In this document: in pieces, positions 1-8,713 of the stretch
How positions within the stretch are numbered: the stretch's first letter is position 1
Layout of the letters: the number at the start of each line of letters is the position of its first letter
Origin: Bacillota bacterium
GTDB lineage: Bacteria > Bacillota > Clostridia > Oscillospirales > Ethanoligenentaceae
Length of the DNA: 64,000 nt
Assembly (NCBI GenBank): GCA_023391835.1
Contig: JAEWAE010000039.1
Location: 1-64,000, forward strand
Direction of reading: 5' to 3'
Notes under the pieces: generated by a model
Database searches by the model: none
What the model was told of the DNA's origin: nothing
What the model saw: only the letters and a program-made list of their open reading frames with translations
Position numbers and translations under genes: made by a program

Positions 1-5
1 GCCGT

Positions 6-40
6 TTTTCACGCCGGGGGGTTTCCCCAGGGCGTGAAAA
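6..40 (+). other. Intercistronic stem-loop upstream of phnC
   Basis: A perfect 10-bp inverted repeat (TTTTCACGCC at 6-15, GGCGTGAAAA at 31-40) encloses a further G4/C4 pairing, giving a strong hairpin. No T-run follows, so it is not a classical terminator. Its place just before phnC would fit an mRNA-processing or stabilising hairpin after a highly expressed binding-protein gene to the left; that gene is not visible. Confidence 0.5.
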
Positions 41-89
41 CCATGTTATGGGTGCGGTTTCCGCAGGGTGCCGCGCCGCGGAGGAATAT

Positions 90-838
<749 letters not shown>

Positions 839-842
<4 letters not shown>

Positions 843-1633
843 AGACCTATCGTCTGGCAAACGGCAAGACGGTCGTGCGACCCCGCGCCTGGTGGCCGGT
901 GATCCTTGTGGTCATTCTCGTCATGCTCGGGCTGTCGGTGTATATCACCGGCTTTGACATACGGGTGATCGCGGCGCGCGGGTACCAGTTCTTTGTGATC
1001 GTCGGGCAGATGTTCCCGCCCGACCTCAATTATACCCGCGCCATCTGGGGGCCGCTTTTCGACACCATCCGCATGTCGCTGTTCGGCTCGCTCATCGGCG
1101 CGGTGCTGGCCGTGCCCTTCGCGCTGCTGGCCGCCAGCAACATCGTCAAAAGCCGCGTGGTGGTCGTCGTTTCCCGCGCGCTGATGAGCATTCTGCGCAC
1201 GGTGCCGTCGCTGGTCACCGCGCTGATTGCCACCTATCTGTTCGGGCTGGGCACGCTCGCCGGCACCACCGCCATCGCGGTCTTTACCTTCGCCTATGTG
1301 GGCAAGCTGCTGTATGAGCAGATCGAGACCACCGATATGGGCGCTTATGAGGCACTGGAGGCTGCGGGGGCCGGTTCCTTCCGTGCCTTTCTGCGCGCCA
1401 TCTGGCCCCAGGTGCTGCCCGAGTATCTTTCTATCAGCCTTTTCTGCTTCGAGGGCAACGTGCGCTACGCCTCGATCCTTGGCTATGTAGGCGCAGGAGG
1501 CCTGGGCCTGCTGCTCAACGAAAAAATCGGATGGCGGGAATACAGCGGCGTGGGCATGGTGTTGCTGATGCTGCTGTGTACGGTTTTCATCATCGAAAAC
1601 GTCAGCCAGTTTTTGCGCAGCAAGCTGACCTGA
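839..1633 (+). CDS. phnE: Phosphonate-type ABC transporter permease 1
   Basis: Inner-membrane permease subunit of 264 aa with about six hydrophobic helices. The EAA-loop for contact with PhnC is visible as YEALEAAGAGSFRAFLRAI near residue 180. Its start overlaps the stop of phnC (ATGA at 839-842). It is followed 12 bp later by a second permease of the same family, so the transporter probably works as a PhnE heterodimer, an arrangement known from Firmicutes phn and ptx operons. The symbol reflects family membership; the exact substrate is unproven. Confidence 0.88.
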
Positions 1634-1645
1634 GGGGGTGCCTTT

Positions 1646-2455
1646 ATGAATGATGCCGTTTTGCAGAAATACCGGGAAAAGCCCTCGCAGCGGCTGTTCC
1701 GCATCGTGGCCACGGTGATCGTGCTGGCGCTGTTTTTCTGGTCGGCCTCCGTAGCCAAGCCCAACGCGAACCATGTGGGCGGCGCCAAAGTGGCGCGGGG
1801 CATCCTGATGGGGCTCTTGCACCCCGACACGGCGCTGATGCTCAATTTCACCAAGCAGGGCGTCGCCTATCTGATGCTCGAGACGGTGTGCATCGCCTTT
1901 TTGGGTACGCTGGTGGGTGCCGTCATCGCCATTCCATTCGCGTTCCTTTCGGCGCGCACCATCGTGGGCCGGCCGGTATCCTTTTTCGGCCGTTTGGCCG
2001 TGATGGCCATCCGCACGGTGCCGCCCATCATTTACGGCCTGATGTTCATCCGCGTCACGGGGCCGGGGCCGTTTGCCGGTCTGCTGACCATGTCGGTGTG
2101 CTCCATCGGCATGCTTTCCAAAATGTATGCCGAGGCTATCGAGGAGCTCGACCGGCGGATACTCGAGTCGCTGGATGCGGCCGGATGCAGCACGTTTGCC
2201 AAGATCCGGTACGGCATCCTGCCGCAGCTCATACCCAGTTTTCTTTCCATCATCATCTATCGGTTCGACATGAATCTGAGAGATGCCGCCGTGCTCGGCC
2301 TGGTCGGCGCCGGCGGCATCGGCGCCCCGCTGCTGTTTGCCATGAATTCCTACCGCTGGAATCAGGTGGGCTCCATCCTCATCTGGCTGGTGGTCGTGGT
2401 GCTCGCGCTGGAGTTTCTCTCATCCAAGGCGCGGGTCAAACTGGCGCGCGGCTGA
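1646..2455 (+). CDS. phnE: Phosphonate-type ABC transporter permease 2
   Basis: Second permease subunit, 269 aa, with an N-terminal cytoplasmic stretch of about 25 residues and about six transmembrane helices. The EAA loop reads LESLDAAGCSTFAKIRYGIL near residue 175. A GGGTG-type ribosome site lies shortly before the ATG. It shares the PhnE fold with its neighbour but is clearly diverged, as expected for the two halves of a heterodimeric channel. It is cotranscribed with phnC and the upstream permease. Confidence 0.88.
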   Translation: MNDAVLQKYREKPSQRLFRIVATVIVLALFFWSASVAKPNANHVGGAKVARGILMGLLHPDTALMLNFTKQGVAYLMLETVCIAFLGTLVGAVIAIPFAFLSARTIVGRPVSFFGRLAVMAIRTVPPIIYGLMFIRVTGPGPFAGLLTMSVCSIGMLSKMYAEAIEELDRRILESLDAAGCSTFAKIRYGILPQLIPSFLSIIIYRFDMNLRDAAVLGLVGAGGIGAPLLFAMNSYRWNQVGSILIWLVVVVLALEFLSSKARVKLARG

Positions 2456-2492
2456 CGGGCGCATATCCTATCAATAAAACAGAGGTTAGAGA

Positions 2493-3233
2493 ATGCAGAA
2501 AATATCCCAGCCGTTTTTACTCGTCGGTGCCAAAAATGTAAGGGAGCTCGGGGGCTACTGGTCAACGGGAGGAGACGTGACGCAGCCCCATCGGTTCCTG
2601 CGCGGCGACGAGCTCCAAAACCTGACCGACACCGATTGCCGGGTGCTCTATGACTACGGCGTGCGCCAGGTCATCGACCTGCGCTCCCAGGGCGAAGTGG
2701 AGCGGGGGAGTGATCGGCTGCCCGCCCTCTACCCAGATGTGGCATGGCTCAACGTGCCCATGACCGACCATGTGCGTGGCAACCGCTACTCCAGCGAGTT
2801 CCCGCCCAGCATGTGGCAGCTGTACCGCTGGCTGCTGGATGACAGCGGCGACGATTTCCGCACGGTTTTCCGCACCATGCTCGGGGCGGGGGAGCACTGC
2901 GTGCTTTTCCACTGCGTGGGCGGCAAAGACCGCACCGGCGTCGTTTCCATGCTGCTGCTTAAACTCGCGGGTGTGGATGACGACACGGTGGCCGGGGATT
3001 ACGCCCTGACCGAGCATGCCATGAAGGACATTTTTCCAATTCAAAAAGCGGAAATGGAATCCCGGGGCCTTGCGGTGCCGGATTATATCCTCAAATCCCC
3101 GCCGGATAATATGACCCGCACGCTTGCGTATCTGCGTGCGACCTACGGCTCGGCCGAAGGCTACATGCGGCGCATCGGTCTGACGCAGGCGGAAATCGAC
3201 GCGCTGCGCCGGCGCCTGCTGGCGGCCGGCTGA
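2493..3233 (+). CDS. Tyrosine-protein-phosphatase-like protein (Y_phosphatase3 family)
   Basis: 246-aa protein with the cysteine-phosphatase P-loop HCVGGKDRTG near residue 140 (catalytic Cys and Arg both present) and an N-terminal NVRELGGY motif near residue 14, typical of the Y_phosphatase3/atypical dual-specificity group. Such enzymes remove phosphate from proteins, phosphoinositides or small phosphoesters through a phospho-cysteine intermediate. It lies 37 bp after the second phnE and before a strong terminator, so it probably belongs to the transporter operon. A role in using the imported phosphorus compound is inference; it could equally be a general signalling phosphatase. Confidence 0.82.
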   Translation: MQKISQPFLLVGAKNVRELGGYWSTGGDVTQPHRFLRGDELQNLTDTDCRVLYDYGVRQVIDLRSQGEVERGSDRLPALYPDVAWLNVPMTDHVRGNRYSSEFPPSMWQLYRWLLDDSGDDFRTVFRTMLGAGEHCVLFHCVGGKDRTGVVSMLLLKLAGVDDDTVAGDYALTEHAMKDIFPIQKAEMESRGLAVPDYILKSPPDNMTRTLAYLRATYGSAEGYMRRIGLTQAEIDALRRRLLAAG

Positions 3234-3241
3234 TACGGGTA

Positions 3242-3280
3242 AAATACTCTGCGGGGCTTAGGGACCGCAGAGTATTTTTT
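3242..3280 (+). terminator. Rho-independent terminator of the phn operon
   Basis: A 13-bp stem (3242-3254 with 3265-3277) closes a 10-nt loop and runs into a T-tract at 3274-3280. It begins 8 bp after the phosphatase stop codon. Confidence 0.9.
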
Positions 3281-3318
3281 GTGCCGACCGGGCGCGACGG
3301 GTTATATTTTTTTACACT

Positions 3319-3333
3319 ATGTAATAATATTTT
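3319..3333 (+). promoter_or_regulatory. Candidate operator, motif copy 1
   Basis: ATGTAATAATATTTT, one mismatch from the copy at 3553. It lies about 60 bp upstream of the promoter at 3396. See the finding on the shared transporter/murQ motif. Confidence 0.35.
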
Positions 3334-3395
3334 ATAAATTAGAATGATTTGCGAAACTATATTGCATGTAATGTGCCGGTTATGATCGGAACGGA

Positions 3396-3424
3396 TTGAC
3401 AGGCGGCACGATCTGTGGTAAATT
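3396..3424 (+). promoter_or_regulatory. Sigma-A-type promoter of a short hairpin transcript
   Basis: TTGACA (3396-3401), 17-nt spacer, TAAATT (3419-3424). The -35 is perfect and the -10 matches 4 of 6. The predicted start is near 3431, only about 13 nt before a terminator-like hairpin. Confidence 0.45.
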
Positions 3425-3430
3425 CAATAC

Positions 3431-3490
3431 AAAGTGAAAAATGAAACAGGATAAAGATGTCCGACCAGGGGATCTTTATCCTGTTTTTTT
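3431..3490 (+). ncRNA. Possible small RNA or leader attenuator
   Basis: From the predicted start near 3431, the transcript would contain a 15-bp stem (3444-3458 with 3472-3486) followed by a run of T to 3490: a roughly 60-nt transcript that is nearly all terminator. It encodes no credible peptide. It could be an independent small RNA, or an attenuator in a long leader of the sugar transporter operon that begins at 3686. No known RNA family is recognised. Confidence 0.3.
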
Positions 3491-3502
3491 ATGGAGTTTG
3501 TC

Positions 3503-3529
3503 AAAAAAGGCGGTCGTACAAACGACCGC
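3503..3529 (-). terminator. Minus-strand terminator-like hairpin
   Basis: GCGGTCGT (3510-3517) pairs with ACGACCGC (3522-3529) around a 4-nt loop. On the minus strand the stem is followed by six T. No minus-strand gene is seen to its right, so it may block antisense transcription or be a plus-strand leader hairpin. Confidence 0.35.
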
Positions 3530-3552
3530 TTGAGGGCTTTATTGACAGAAAT

Positions 3553-3567
3553 ATGAAATAATATTTT
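3553..3567 (+). promoter_or_regulatory. Candidate operator, motif copy 2
   Basis: ATGAAATAATATTTT, an imperfect dyad (TGAAAT, 3 nt, ATTTTA), 31 bp upstream of the -35 box of the sugar transporter promoter. Confidence 0.4.
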
Positions 3568-3584
3568 AAATTATAGCAACAACA

Positions 3585-3599
3585 ATGAAATAATATATT
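3585..3599 (+). promoter_or_regulatory. Candidate operator, motif copy 3, overlapping the -35 box
   Basis: ATGAAATAATATATT, 14 of 15 bases identical to copy 2 and 32 bp away (about three helical turns). Its last bases overlap the -35 hexamer at 3598, a position suited to repression or to cooperative binding with copy 2. Confidence 0.4.
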
Positions 3600-3626
3600 G
3601 ACTTGTGCATGATTGCTTGTTATAAT
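3598..3626 (+). promoter_or_regulatory. Promoter of the LplBCA-type sugar transporter operon
   Basis: TTGACT (3598-3603), 17-nt spacer, TATAAT (3621-3626). Near-consensus sigma-A promoter about 60 bp upstream of the first gene. Confidence 0.75.
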
Positions 3627-3685
3627 ATGTACACTTGATTAAATGTTATACATATTAAACAAATCGGATGAAGGGCTGTGACTCC

Positions 3686-4660
3686 ATGAAAAACGTCAAA
3701 CGCGCCGACGGAGCTTATGTGGAAAGCGGTGGGATACGGGTACAGCCGAGCCGCTTTGAGCGGGTCATCCACAAGATATGGCAGGATAAGCTGATTTATC
3801 TGATGATCCTGCCGGTGGTGGTGTATTACGTCGTGTTCCGCTATCTGCCGATGCTCTGGCTGGGCATTTCATTTTACGACTACAAGATCCTGCTGGGCAT
3901 CCAGGGCAGCCAGTTCGTCGGGCTGGCGAATTTCCAATACTTTTTCAGCAACCCGGATTTCCTGCGCATCCTGTGGAACACCGTATATCTGAGCGTCCTG
4001 TGCCTGGTGTTCTGCTTCCCGGCCCCGATTCTTTTTGCGCTGCTCCTCAACGAGGTGAGCGGCCGCTATTATAAAAAGGCGGTGCAGACGATCAGCTACC
4101 TGCCGTATTTTCTGTCCTCCGTGGTCGTCGTCGGCATCGTCTATTCGCTGCTGTCGCCCACCAGCGGCACCATCAACGCGCTGCTGCGCTCCATGGGGAT
4201 GAAGACCATCAACTTTATGCAGGAGCCGCAGTTTTTCCGCCCCATCTATGTGATCGCCAACATATGGCAGGGCGTGGGGTGGGGCTCCATCGTCTATCTG
4301 TCGGCCCTGACCAATGTGGATCAGACCCTCTATGAAGCGGCCATGGTGGACGGCGCCTCCCGTTTCAAACAGGTCATCCACATCACTCTGCCGTCGATTC
4401 TGGGCACGATTGTCGTGATGTTCATTCTCCAGATCGGCAGCCTGCTTTCGGTCAGCTTCGATATGGTCTATCTGCTCCAGCAGCCCACCAACTATTCCGT
4501 TTCGGAAGTGCTGGCGACTTACATTTACAAAATCGGTATTACGGGCGCCAATTACAGCGTGGCCACGGTGGCGGGGCTGTTCAATTCGGTGGTCAGCCTG
4601 GCGCTGGTACTTTTCGCCAACTTGCTGAGCCGGAAATACGCGGAAGTTTCCATTATATAA
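3686..4660 (+). CDS. Carbohydrate ABC transporter permease, LplB type
   Basis: 324-aa membrane permease of the LplB/YteP class, subfamily CUT1. About six transmembrane helices start near residue 30, and the EAA loop is YEAAMVDGASRFKQVIHITL near residue 220. It partners the permease at 4679 and the binding lipoprotein at 5695; no ATPase is encoded, so it would use a shared MsmX-like ATPase, as is usual for this class. The ATG at 3686 is preferred because AAGGG lies 10 nt upstream; an in-frame ATG at 3668 has no ribosome site. Substrates of the class are typically complex oligosaccharides; the specificity here is unknown. Confidence 0.87.
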   Translation: MKNVKRADGAYVESGGIRVQPSRFERVIHKIWQDKLIYLMILPVVVYYVVFRYLPMLWLGISFYDYKILLGIQGSQFVGLANFQYFFSNPDFLRILWNTVYLSVLCLVFCFPAPILFALLLNEVSGRYYKKAVQTISYLPYFLSSVVVVGIVYSLLSPTSGTINALLRSMGMKTINFMQEPQFFRPIYVIANIWQGVGWGSIVYLSALTNVDQTLYEAAMVDGASRFKQVIHITLPSILGTIVVMFILQIGSLLSVSFDMVYLLQQPTNYSVSEVLATYIYKIGITGANYSVATVAGLFNSVVSLALVLFANLLSRKYAEVSII

Positions 4661-4678
4661 GGAAGGGGATGAACGGAT

Positions 4679-5593
4679 ATGGTGAATGCGGCCAAAAGCA
4701 GGCTCTTTCAGAAAACGCACGGCGAACGGGTCTTCAACGTCTTCAACGTCATATTCATGCTGCTCATGTGCGTGTTCTTTCTTTACCCGGTGCTCAACGT
4801 GTGGGCCAGCTCCCTCAGCGGCAGCTCGGCGATCCTGCAACAGAAGGTTTCGGTCTATCCGGTGGATTTCACCACCATCGGTTACAACTCGGTGATTTCC
4901 AACAAATACATCTGGACTTCCTATGGCAACACGATTTTCGTGTCGGTGGTCGGGTGCGTGACCGGCCTGCTTGCCACCTGCCTTGCGGCCTATCCGCTGG
5001 CTTTCTGCAAATTTTACGGCAAAAAAGTGTATTCCATGATGATCATCGTGGCGCTGTGGTTCAGCGGCGGCATGATCCCCACCTACATCGTTATGCACGA
5101 TGTACATCTGACCAACACTCTCTGGGCGCTGATTATCAACACGCTGTGCAGCTCCTACTATATCATCATCCTTCGCAGCTTTTTTGAGGGCGGGATACCC
5201 ACCTCGCTGGTGGAATCCATGAAAATCGACGGCGCCAATGATTTCACCATTCTCTTCCGCCTGGTGATACCGCTGTCGAAGGCAGCATTGGCCACCATCT
5301 CACTGTGGATCATCGTGCTTCACTGGAACGAATTCCTCGCGCCGCTGATTTATCTGCAGAGTCGCAACAAATATACGCTGCAGATTATCCTGCGCGATAT
5401 CATTCTCGAGTCGTCGGGCTCCCTTTCAGGGGTGAGCGACCAGGCCAACCTCAACGCCGAGGGGCAGATGGTCATCCCGACTCAGGTGCAGGACGCCGTC
5501 ATCGTGGTTTCAATGCTCCCGATGATCATCATCTATCCCTTCCTGCAGAAGTATTTTGTCAAGGGCATCATGATCGGCGCGGTCAAAGGATAA
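4679..5593 (+). CDS. Carbohydrate ABC transporter permease, LplC/YtcP type
   Basis: 304-aa second permease with about six membrane helices and the EAA-loop sequence VESMKIDGANDFTILFRLVI near residue 180. It begins 18 bp after the first permease, with GGAAGGGG at 4661-4668. The large insertion between helices near residue 250 and the C-terminal YFVKGIMIGAVKG are typical of the YtcP/LplC group. It forms the inner-membrane channel with the 3686 product. Confidence 0.88.
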   Translation: MVNAAKSRLFQKTHGERVFNVFNVIFMLLMCVFFLYPVLNVWASSLSGSSAILQQKVSVYPVDFTTIGYNSVISNKYIWTSYGNTIFVSVVGCVTGLLATCLAAYPLAFCKFYGKKVYSMMIIVALWFSGGMIPTYIVMHDVHLTNTLWALIINTLCSSYYIIILRSFFEGGIPTSLVESMKIDGANDFTILFRLVIPLSKAALATISLWIIVLHWNEFLAPLIYLQSRNKYTLQIILRDIILESSGSLSGVSDQANLNAEGQMVIPTQVQDAVIVVSMLPMIIIYPFLQKYFVKGIMIGAVKG

Positions 5594-5694
5594 GGGCACA
5601 AGGCAAAAAAGGTCTCACGGCTGCCCGGCGGAGTCGGCCGCCGCAGGCTGTGAGCCGAGACATGCCTGCCATATAAAATTTTAGGAGGATCGGT

Positions 5695-7269
5695 ATGAAA
5701 AAGCGTTTGGTAAAACCCGTCGCGACAATCTTGGCCGTGATGACTGTCGCCGCGTCCGCGGTCGGCTGTTCAAGCAAGAGCGGCGGCAGTTCCGCCACGA
5801 CCAGCAGCGGCAAACCCCTTGAATTCTCATATATGTCCACCACCAGCGAGCCGTTTGCCTCGCACACCACCAACGCCGTGCTCACCGAGATGCAGAAAGA
5901 AGCCAATGTCAAGATAAACTATATCTGGGTGCCTTCATCCAGCTATAACGACAAGATTTCCACTACGCTGGCGTCTGGTACGATTCCCGAGATCATCAAC
6001 GCCGGCGGCACCTCACAGTCCCTGCTGCTCAACCAGAGCGCCATCGAGCCGCTGGACGATCTGCTCAAGACAAACGGCAAAAACATTTTGGCCCGTTACA
6101 CTTCGGATGAATATCCATTCCTGCGCAGCCCCAGCGACGGCAAGATGTACAGCATCCCGACTATTGTCGATTTCCCCTATTGCTATACCTGGACATATCG
6201 TTCCGATATGGCGAAAAATGTCGGCATCACCAGCGACCCTGTGACATGGGACGACTGGGTCAACATGTGGAAGGCCGTACGGGATAAGGACGCCAACAAA
6301 GACGGCGGCAAGGCGCAGAAAGTCCCGTATATGGGCGACATCTACTCCCTGATGCCCGTGTTCGACATGAACGTTTCCAACAATCTGGGCTTCATGGTCG
6401 ACGACAAGGGCAACTACACCCTCGCAGAGGAATCCCCGAACTTCACCAAGTACCTCACCGCCATGCAGGATCTGTATAAGCAGGGTCTGCTCGATCCGGA
6501 ATTTGCAACCCGCGGCACCTACTCGGATACGGGCAACAATCTTGACAACGGCATCAATTCCGGCCTGGGCTTTTCGTGGATGAGCTGGGCGGCCGATGAC
6601 CGTGATGCGACTCTGGTGCTTCGCAAGACCAACGCCAGTGCGATCTGCAAAGCCGTGCTGCCGCCTAAGAGCCCGATCGACAATTCCCAGCGCATGGCTG
6701 CCCGCAACAAGCTCTATTACGGCGCCTGCTTCACCGTCACCGCCAAAAAATCCGGCAAGATGAAGCAGCTTATGAATTTCTTCAACTTCCTTTACAGCGA
6801 CAAGGGCGTCAAGCTCATGAGCTACGGCATTGACGGCACCATGAATAAGACAGAGAACGGTAAGACCACCATTCTCCAGCCTTACGTCAATGACTTCAAC
6901 ACGGCCCGCGGCAACGGCATCAACTACACGCCCATGACCCACTTCTTCACCGGCGACGCCTATCTGCAGATCACGCTGGGAGGCAAATCGGTCGATCAGG
7001 TGGACGACGCCACCAAGGAATTCTATAACGGCCTGATGAACAATAAGCCATATCTGTTCGCGGCGGTGCCGACCTTCCAGACCGACGCGTATGTCAAATA
7101 TCAGGCGCAGATCATGCCCAAGATCACAAGCCTTCTGGATGAATGCGTCATCGGCAAGATTTCGGTCGACAGCTTCAAGACCCAGTATAATGCCCTTAAG
7201 CCCCAGGGCCTGCAGCAGATCCTGGATCAGGGTGCGGCTGCCTACAAAAAAGTTTCCGTCAAAAAATAA
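5695..7269 (+). CDS. Extracellular solute-binding lipoprotein (LplA-like)
   Basis: 524-aa binding protein. The signal peptide (MKKRLVKPVATILAVMTVAA) ends in a lipobox SAVGC with the acceptor Cys near residue 25, followed by a Ser/Gly linker typical of Gram-positive lipoproteins. Length and the LplA-like fold (large type-1 binding protein) fit the two permeases upstream. A ribosome site TAGGAGG precedes the ATG. The 100-bp gap from the permease gene contains an imperfect GC-rich hairpin, often seen where binding-protein mRNA is protected. Linked by a shared operator motif to murQ, which raises the possibility that the ligand is a cell-wall-derived sugar. Confidence 0.88.
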   Translation: MKKRLVKPVATILAVMTVAASAVGCSSKSGGSSATTSSGKPLEFSYMSTTSEPFASHTTNAVLTEMQKEANVKINYIWVPSSSYNDKISTTLASGTIPEIINAGGTSQSLLLNQSAIEPLDDLLKTNGKNILARYTSDEYPFLRSPSDGKMYSIPTIVDFPYCYTWTYRSDMAKNVGITSDPVTWDDWVNMWKAVRDKDANKDGGKAQKVPYMGDIYSLMPVFDMNVSNNLGFMVDDKGNYTLAEESPNFTKYLTAMQDLYKQGLLDPEFATRGTYSDTGNNLDNGINSGLGFSWMSWAADDRDATLVLRKTNASAICKAVLPPKSPIDNSQRMAARNKLYYGACFTVTAKKSGKMKQLMNFFNFLYSDKGVKLMSYGIDGTMNKTENGKTTILQPYVNDFNTARGNGINYTPMTHFFTGDAYLQITLGGKSVDQVDDATKEFYNGLMNNKPYLFAAVPTFQTDAYVKYQAQIMPKITSLLDECVIGKISVDSFKTQYNALKPQGLQQILDQGAAAYKKVSVKK

Positions 7270-7333
7270 GCGGCTGACGTTTTTATAAGCTTCGCGTCCG
7301 ACTGACATGTATGCGACGATTTGTGTGCGCAGC

Positions 7334-7367
7334 CCCTCCTTCCGCATGTCGGAAGGAGGGCTTTTTT
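7334..7367 (+). terminator. Terminator of the sugar transporter operon
   Basis: CCCTCCTTCC (7334-7343) pairs with GGAAGGAGGG (7351-7360), followed by C and six T. Lies about 65 bp after the binding-protein stop. Confidence 0.9.
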
Positions 7368-7412
7368 CACAAACCACGGCCCGCCGCCGGCCGTAAATTA
7401 CCGCCTGTGTGA

Positions 7413-7441
7413 TTGACAAGACCGGGCAAGTGTATTACAAT
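7413..7441 (+). promoter_or_regulatory. murQ promoter
   Basis: TTGACA (7413-7418), 17-nt spacer, TACAAT (7436-7441). The predicted start near 7448 leaves an A/T-rich leader of about 150 nt before murQ. Confidence 0.75.
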
Positions 7442-7450
7442 TGAATAGAA

Positions 7451-7465
7451 ATGAAAAAATATTTT
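7451..7465 (+). promoter_or_regulatory. Candidate operator, motif copy 4, at the murQ start site
   Basis: ATGAAAAAATATTTT, one mismatch from copy 2 of the sugar transporter promoter. It covers about +3 to +17 of the predicted murQ transcript, a classical repressor position. Confidence 0.4.
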
Positions 7466-7599
7466 AATTTTACTTAGAAAGAAAGAAATAAAATATCAAA
7501 TTTTAAGCTGCTTAAACGGCCGCCGGGCTCGCGCCGCAAGAGGGGAACCCGCTGTGCGCACAGCCCTGTCACGGATCGAATCAGGACAATGGTGAAACT

Positions 7600-8520
7600 A
7601 TGAAAATTGATATCGGCAGTCTGACAACTGAAAAATCCAACGCCCGTTCCGCCCAAATCGACTCATGCTCCGTGCCGGAAATCCTGCGGATCATCAACGA
7701 CGAGGATGCGAACGTCCATCTGGCGGTGCGGCGGGAAATCCCGCATATCGCCGCGGCGGTGGAACAGATCGTCCGCGGCTTCCGCTCCGGTGGCCGGCTG
7801 TTTTATGTGGGCGCCGGCACCAGCGGCCGTCTGGGCATACTGGACGCTGCCGAGTGTCCGCCCACCTACAGCACCGACCCCGAAATGGTGCAGGCCGTCA
7901 TTGCGGGTGGGGTCGACGCCGTCTTTACGGCGGTGGAAGGCGCGGAGGACGACCGGGAGGCTGGCGCCGCAGAAATGCGCCGGCGGGGCGTGACCCCTCA
8001 TGACACCGTCGTGGGCATCACGGCCAGCGGCATCACCCCATTCGTGGTCGCCGCGGTGGAGGAAGCGAAGCGGCTCGGCGCCGCCACGGTGGGCATCAGC
8101 TGCAACGCCGGCTCTTCCATCGAGCAGCAGTCCGATTATCCCATCACTCTTATTGTCGGCCCGGAGGTGGTCACCGGCTCCACTCGTATGAAGGCCGGCA
8201 CGGCTCAGAAACTGGTGCTCAACATGCTCAGCACCTGTTCCATGATTCGTCTGGGCAAGGTGTACGGCAATCTCATGGTCGATGTCAAGCCGAGCAATCA
8301 CAAGCTCATCGACCGCTGCGTGCGTATCGTGGCAACTGCCTGCGGCGTGTCGGCCGACGAGGCCCGACGCTGTCTGGAACGCACAGGTTATAACCCCAAG
8401 AAGGCCATCATCCTGCAAAAAACAGGCGCGGACCCTGCCAAGCTGGATGAAGTGCTGGAAAAAACCGACGGTTCGGTCACCGAGTCCATCGCCGTGCTCA
8501 CGCAGACCGCCGGGCGGTGA
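7600..8520 (+). CDS. murQ: N-acetylmuramic acid 6-phosphate etherase
   Basis: 306-aa cytoplasmic enzyme of the SIS-domain family. It cleaves the lactyl ether of MurNAc-6-phosphate to GlcNAc-6-phosphate and D-lactate during recycling of peptidoglycan. Family motifs visible are GAGTSGRLGILDAAECPPTY near residue 68, EGAEDDREAG near 109 and TGSTRMKAGTAQK near 188. Length is as expected. It has its own promoter and sits directly after a sugar ABC transporter; the same AT-rich motif precedes both. No MurR-type regulator or MurP PTS permease is present in the window. Confidence 0.95.
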   Translation: MKIDIGSLTTEKSNARSAQIDSCSVPEILRIINDEDANVHLAVRREIPHIAAAVEQIVRGFRSGGRLFYVGAGTSGRLGILDAAECPPTYSTDPEMVQAVIAGGVDAVFTAVEGAEDDREAGAAEMRRRGVTPHDTVVGITASGITPFVVAAVEEAKRLGAATVGISCNAGSSIEQQSDYPITLIVGPEVVTGSTRMKAGTAQKLVLNMLSTCSMIRLGKVYGNLMVDVKPSNHKLIDRCVRIVATACGVSADEARRCLERTGYNPKKAIILQKTGADPAKLDEVLEKTDGSVTESIAVLTQTAGR

Positions 8521-8562
8521 GCCGGGGACGCCAAGAAATAAAGCAGGCGGCGTTCCGGCTGC

Positions 8563-8591
8563 TTGACAAACTTGGGCAAATGTTTTATCAT
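8563..8591 (+). promoter_or_regulatory. Promoter of the LysR gene
   Basis: TTGACA (8563-8568), 17-nt spacer, TATCAT (8586-8591), about 43 bp after the murQ stop. Confidence 0.65.
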
Positions 8592-8613
8592 GCAGGCAAA
8601 ACCATCCGGAATA

Positions 8614-8651
8614 TGCCGAAAGCCCGCCCATGCCCGGGCGGGCTTTCGGCA
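8614..8651 (+). other. 16-bp leader hairpin upstream of the LysR gene
   Basis: TGCCGAAAGCCCGCCC (8614-8629) pairs perfectly with 8636-8651 around a 6-nt loop. No T-run follows on either strand. It lies between the predicted promoter and the LysR start, so it would be in the 5' leader; it may also help end murQ transcripts. Confidence 0.5.
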
Positions 8652-8713
8652 CATCTGGGGGGTGAGGCCTGCTTTTTTGCGGCTTCCTCCTCCACCCGGA
8701 AAGAAGGGTGCCC

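Noticed and set aside
6..40. Stem-loop at the left edge as a terminator
   Set aside because: No T-run follows on the plus strand and phnC starts 50 bp later, so it was listed as an intercistronic hairpin instead.
3869..5107. 412-codon minus-strand frame opposite the LplB/LplC permeases
   Set aside because: Shadow of two membrane protein genes; composition rich in His, Gln and Asp with no recognisable domain.
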